DNA of 64,000 nucleotides from Setophaga petechia (lineage: Eukaryota > Chordata > Aves > Passeriformes > Parulidae): contig JANCRA010000003.1 of the NCBI GenBank assembly GCA_024362935.1, positions 4,144,001-4,208,000 on the forward strand. Direction: 5' to 3'. Made by a program: the position numbers and the translations under genes. This document shows, one piece after another, positions 63,001-64,000 of this stretch; within the stretch, counting starts at the first letter, position 1, and each line of letters begins with the position of its first letter. Under the pieces are notes generated by a model. That model did not search any database. It was not told where the DNA came from and saw nothing but the letters and a program-made list of their open reading frames with translations.

Positions 63001-64000
63001 TCCTCCTGGTCCGTGAGGCTGCTCTGTGACTCCCGGGGCTCCTGTCGGCTCCGTGGCGTTGGCAGGGCTGAGAAATGGCTCCTGTCAGCTTTCACTCTGC
63101 GGGGAAGGCAGGAGAGCTGCCTGTCAGGGAGCAGATAACACTGCACTGATTTATATGCTGCTCGCCTCTGCAAAGTTTTCCACTGCAGCAATGGAGCCCT
63201 TTGTGTTCACTCTTCATTTTGGTTTTGTTTTAAAGGTTTTGATAACTTTTGGAATTTTTCTCCTATATTGTGCTGTATTCATGAAGTTTTCTAGCTGGGT
63301 AGATTGATGACAGTTTTTTGTTAGTTAAATGTTTTTTACATTGTAAAAGTATCAAATAGGTTCTATCATTCTCAAAATACTAGAATTGCAGGTTTTAAAA
63401 ACTTTTGAAAATGATTTTTTAAAAACTGTCAGATTATGTAATGAGAAAATATTTTTCTTTATTTTTTTTGCAGTGATGTAAAAATGATTTTTAGTGATTG
63501 AAGGTAGTGCTTGAATCAGCAGTAATGCTGTGTGACAGCAGAAATGTTCAATTTCTTGTTGTGACAAGAGTAAGAACTGGTAATTGATAAGTGGAAGGGA
63601 AAAGGTTTACATTATACATATATATAAAAATCTCTAAGAAAAACTGTCCTTTAAAATGTAATCTTAAAAAAAAATACCACTGGCCAAACAATACAGAGGA
63701 AGATGAAAGCAATGCCTATAACTGGTGGTGCTTTCAGAAGGAAATCTTGCATGTCCAAAAGCTACCACTGTCTGAAAGTTCCTGGTATTTTAATTTTTTC
63801 TTTACAATTCCCTTAATATGAGACAGGTAAGGGTTATGCTACATTAATCATACATGTGCTCACAGTTCTTGCCAGTAGTACAGCTTTCCAGCTGTTTTAA
63901 CTTTGAAACAGCTGCAAATCTTCTGTGAGTAAGAAAAGTTCAGTTAGCTAAACTTTTGGATATGAAAAAGCCCATATTTGCTTTCTTCCAAAATGAATCT

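Larger units (their letters stand above)
42706..64000 (+). other. BRF1: BRF1 intron 2, running off the window
   Basis: At least 21.3 kb of intron follow exon 2. It contains a CpG-rich patch at 45 kb, a long degenerate CR1 at 47.0-49.1 kb, a CR1 tail at 56.7 kb and AT-rich blocks near 55.5-55.9 and 57.4-57.6 kb. I looked for the next conserved segment, beginning HIHHLGNQLQ in human BRF1, and did not find it. Bases 49140-56650 and 56940-64000 otherwise show nothing recognisable. Bases 62935-63110 are mildly GC-rich without coding signal. Confidence 0.85.

Noticed and set aside
1..64000. CRISPR arrays, bacterial operons, tRNA genes or intact proviruses
   Set aside because: No spaced identical repeats, no operon-like coding, no tRNA internal promoter motif in a plausible cloverleaf, and no gag-pol-env sequence beside either LTR were seen.

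Overview
The window reads as nuclear DNA from a bird, most likely a songbird. The basis is many CR1 LINE copies with the usual avian 3' ends, avian-type retroviral solo LTRs (one resembling the passerine LTR5 group from memory), a small CpG-island promoter, and exons separated by long introns. Nothing looks bacterial, plasmid or viral as a whole. Almost all of the 64 kb is non-coding.

Only one gene can be named with confidence: BRF1, the TFIIB-related subunit of RNA polymerase III factor TFIIIB, on the + strand. Its first coding exon (28870-29056) carries the N-terminal zinc ribbon and its second (42625-42705) carries the linker after the ribbon. Both junctions are phase 1, so the exons join in frame. 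Together they give 89 codons plus one base, against a human protein of about 677 residues. The cyclin-fold exons were not found, so they probably lie beyond base 64000.

Layout: 1-28.2 kb is upstream intergenic DNA with no recognisable gene. It holds a 344-bp alpharetrovirus-like solo LTR (8496-8839), a second 546-bp solo LTR on the minus strand (10735-11280), CR1 fragments and an unusual cluster of inverted and direct repeats (11516-11673). From 28.2 to 29.1 kb is the BRF1 CpG island. It contains a truncated CR1, a perfect 12-copy 19-bp GC-box minisatellite, a CTCGCGAGA promoter motif, a GC-rich leader and exon 1. Intron 1 (29057-42624) begins with a G-quadruplex motif and a long purine-rich stretch and contains several CR1 copies on both strands. 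Intron 2 (42706 to the end) holds a degenerate CR1 of about 2.1 kb (47.0-49.1 kb), a CpG-rich patch near 45.1 kb and AT-rich blocks that could be regulatory.

No undescribed biological system can be demonstrated here. The observations most worth following are the GC-box minisatellite in the BRF1 promoter, the fold-back repeat cluster at 11.5 kb, the two LTR insertions with intact 6-bp target duplications, and an unassigned minus-strand reading frame at 16.9-17.3 kb.
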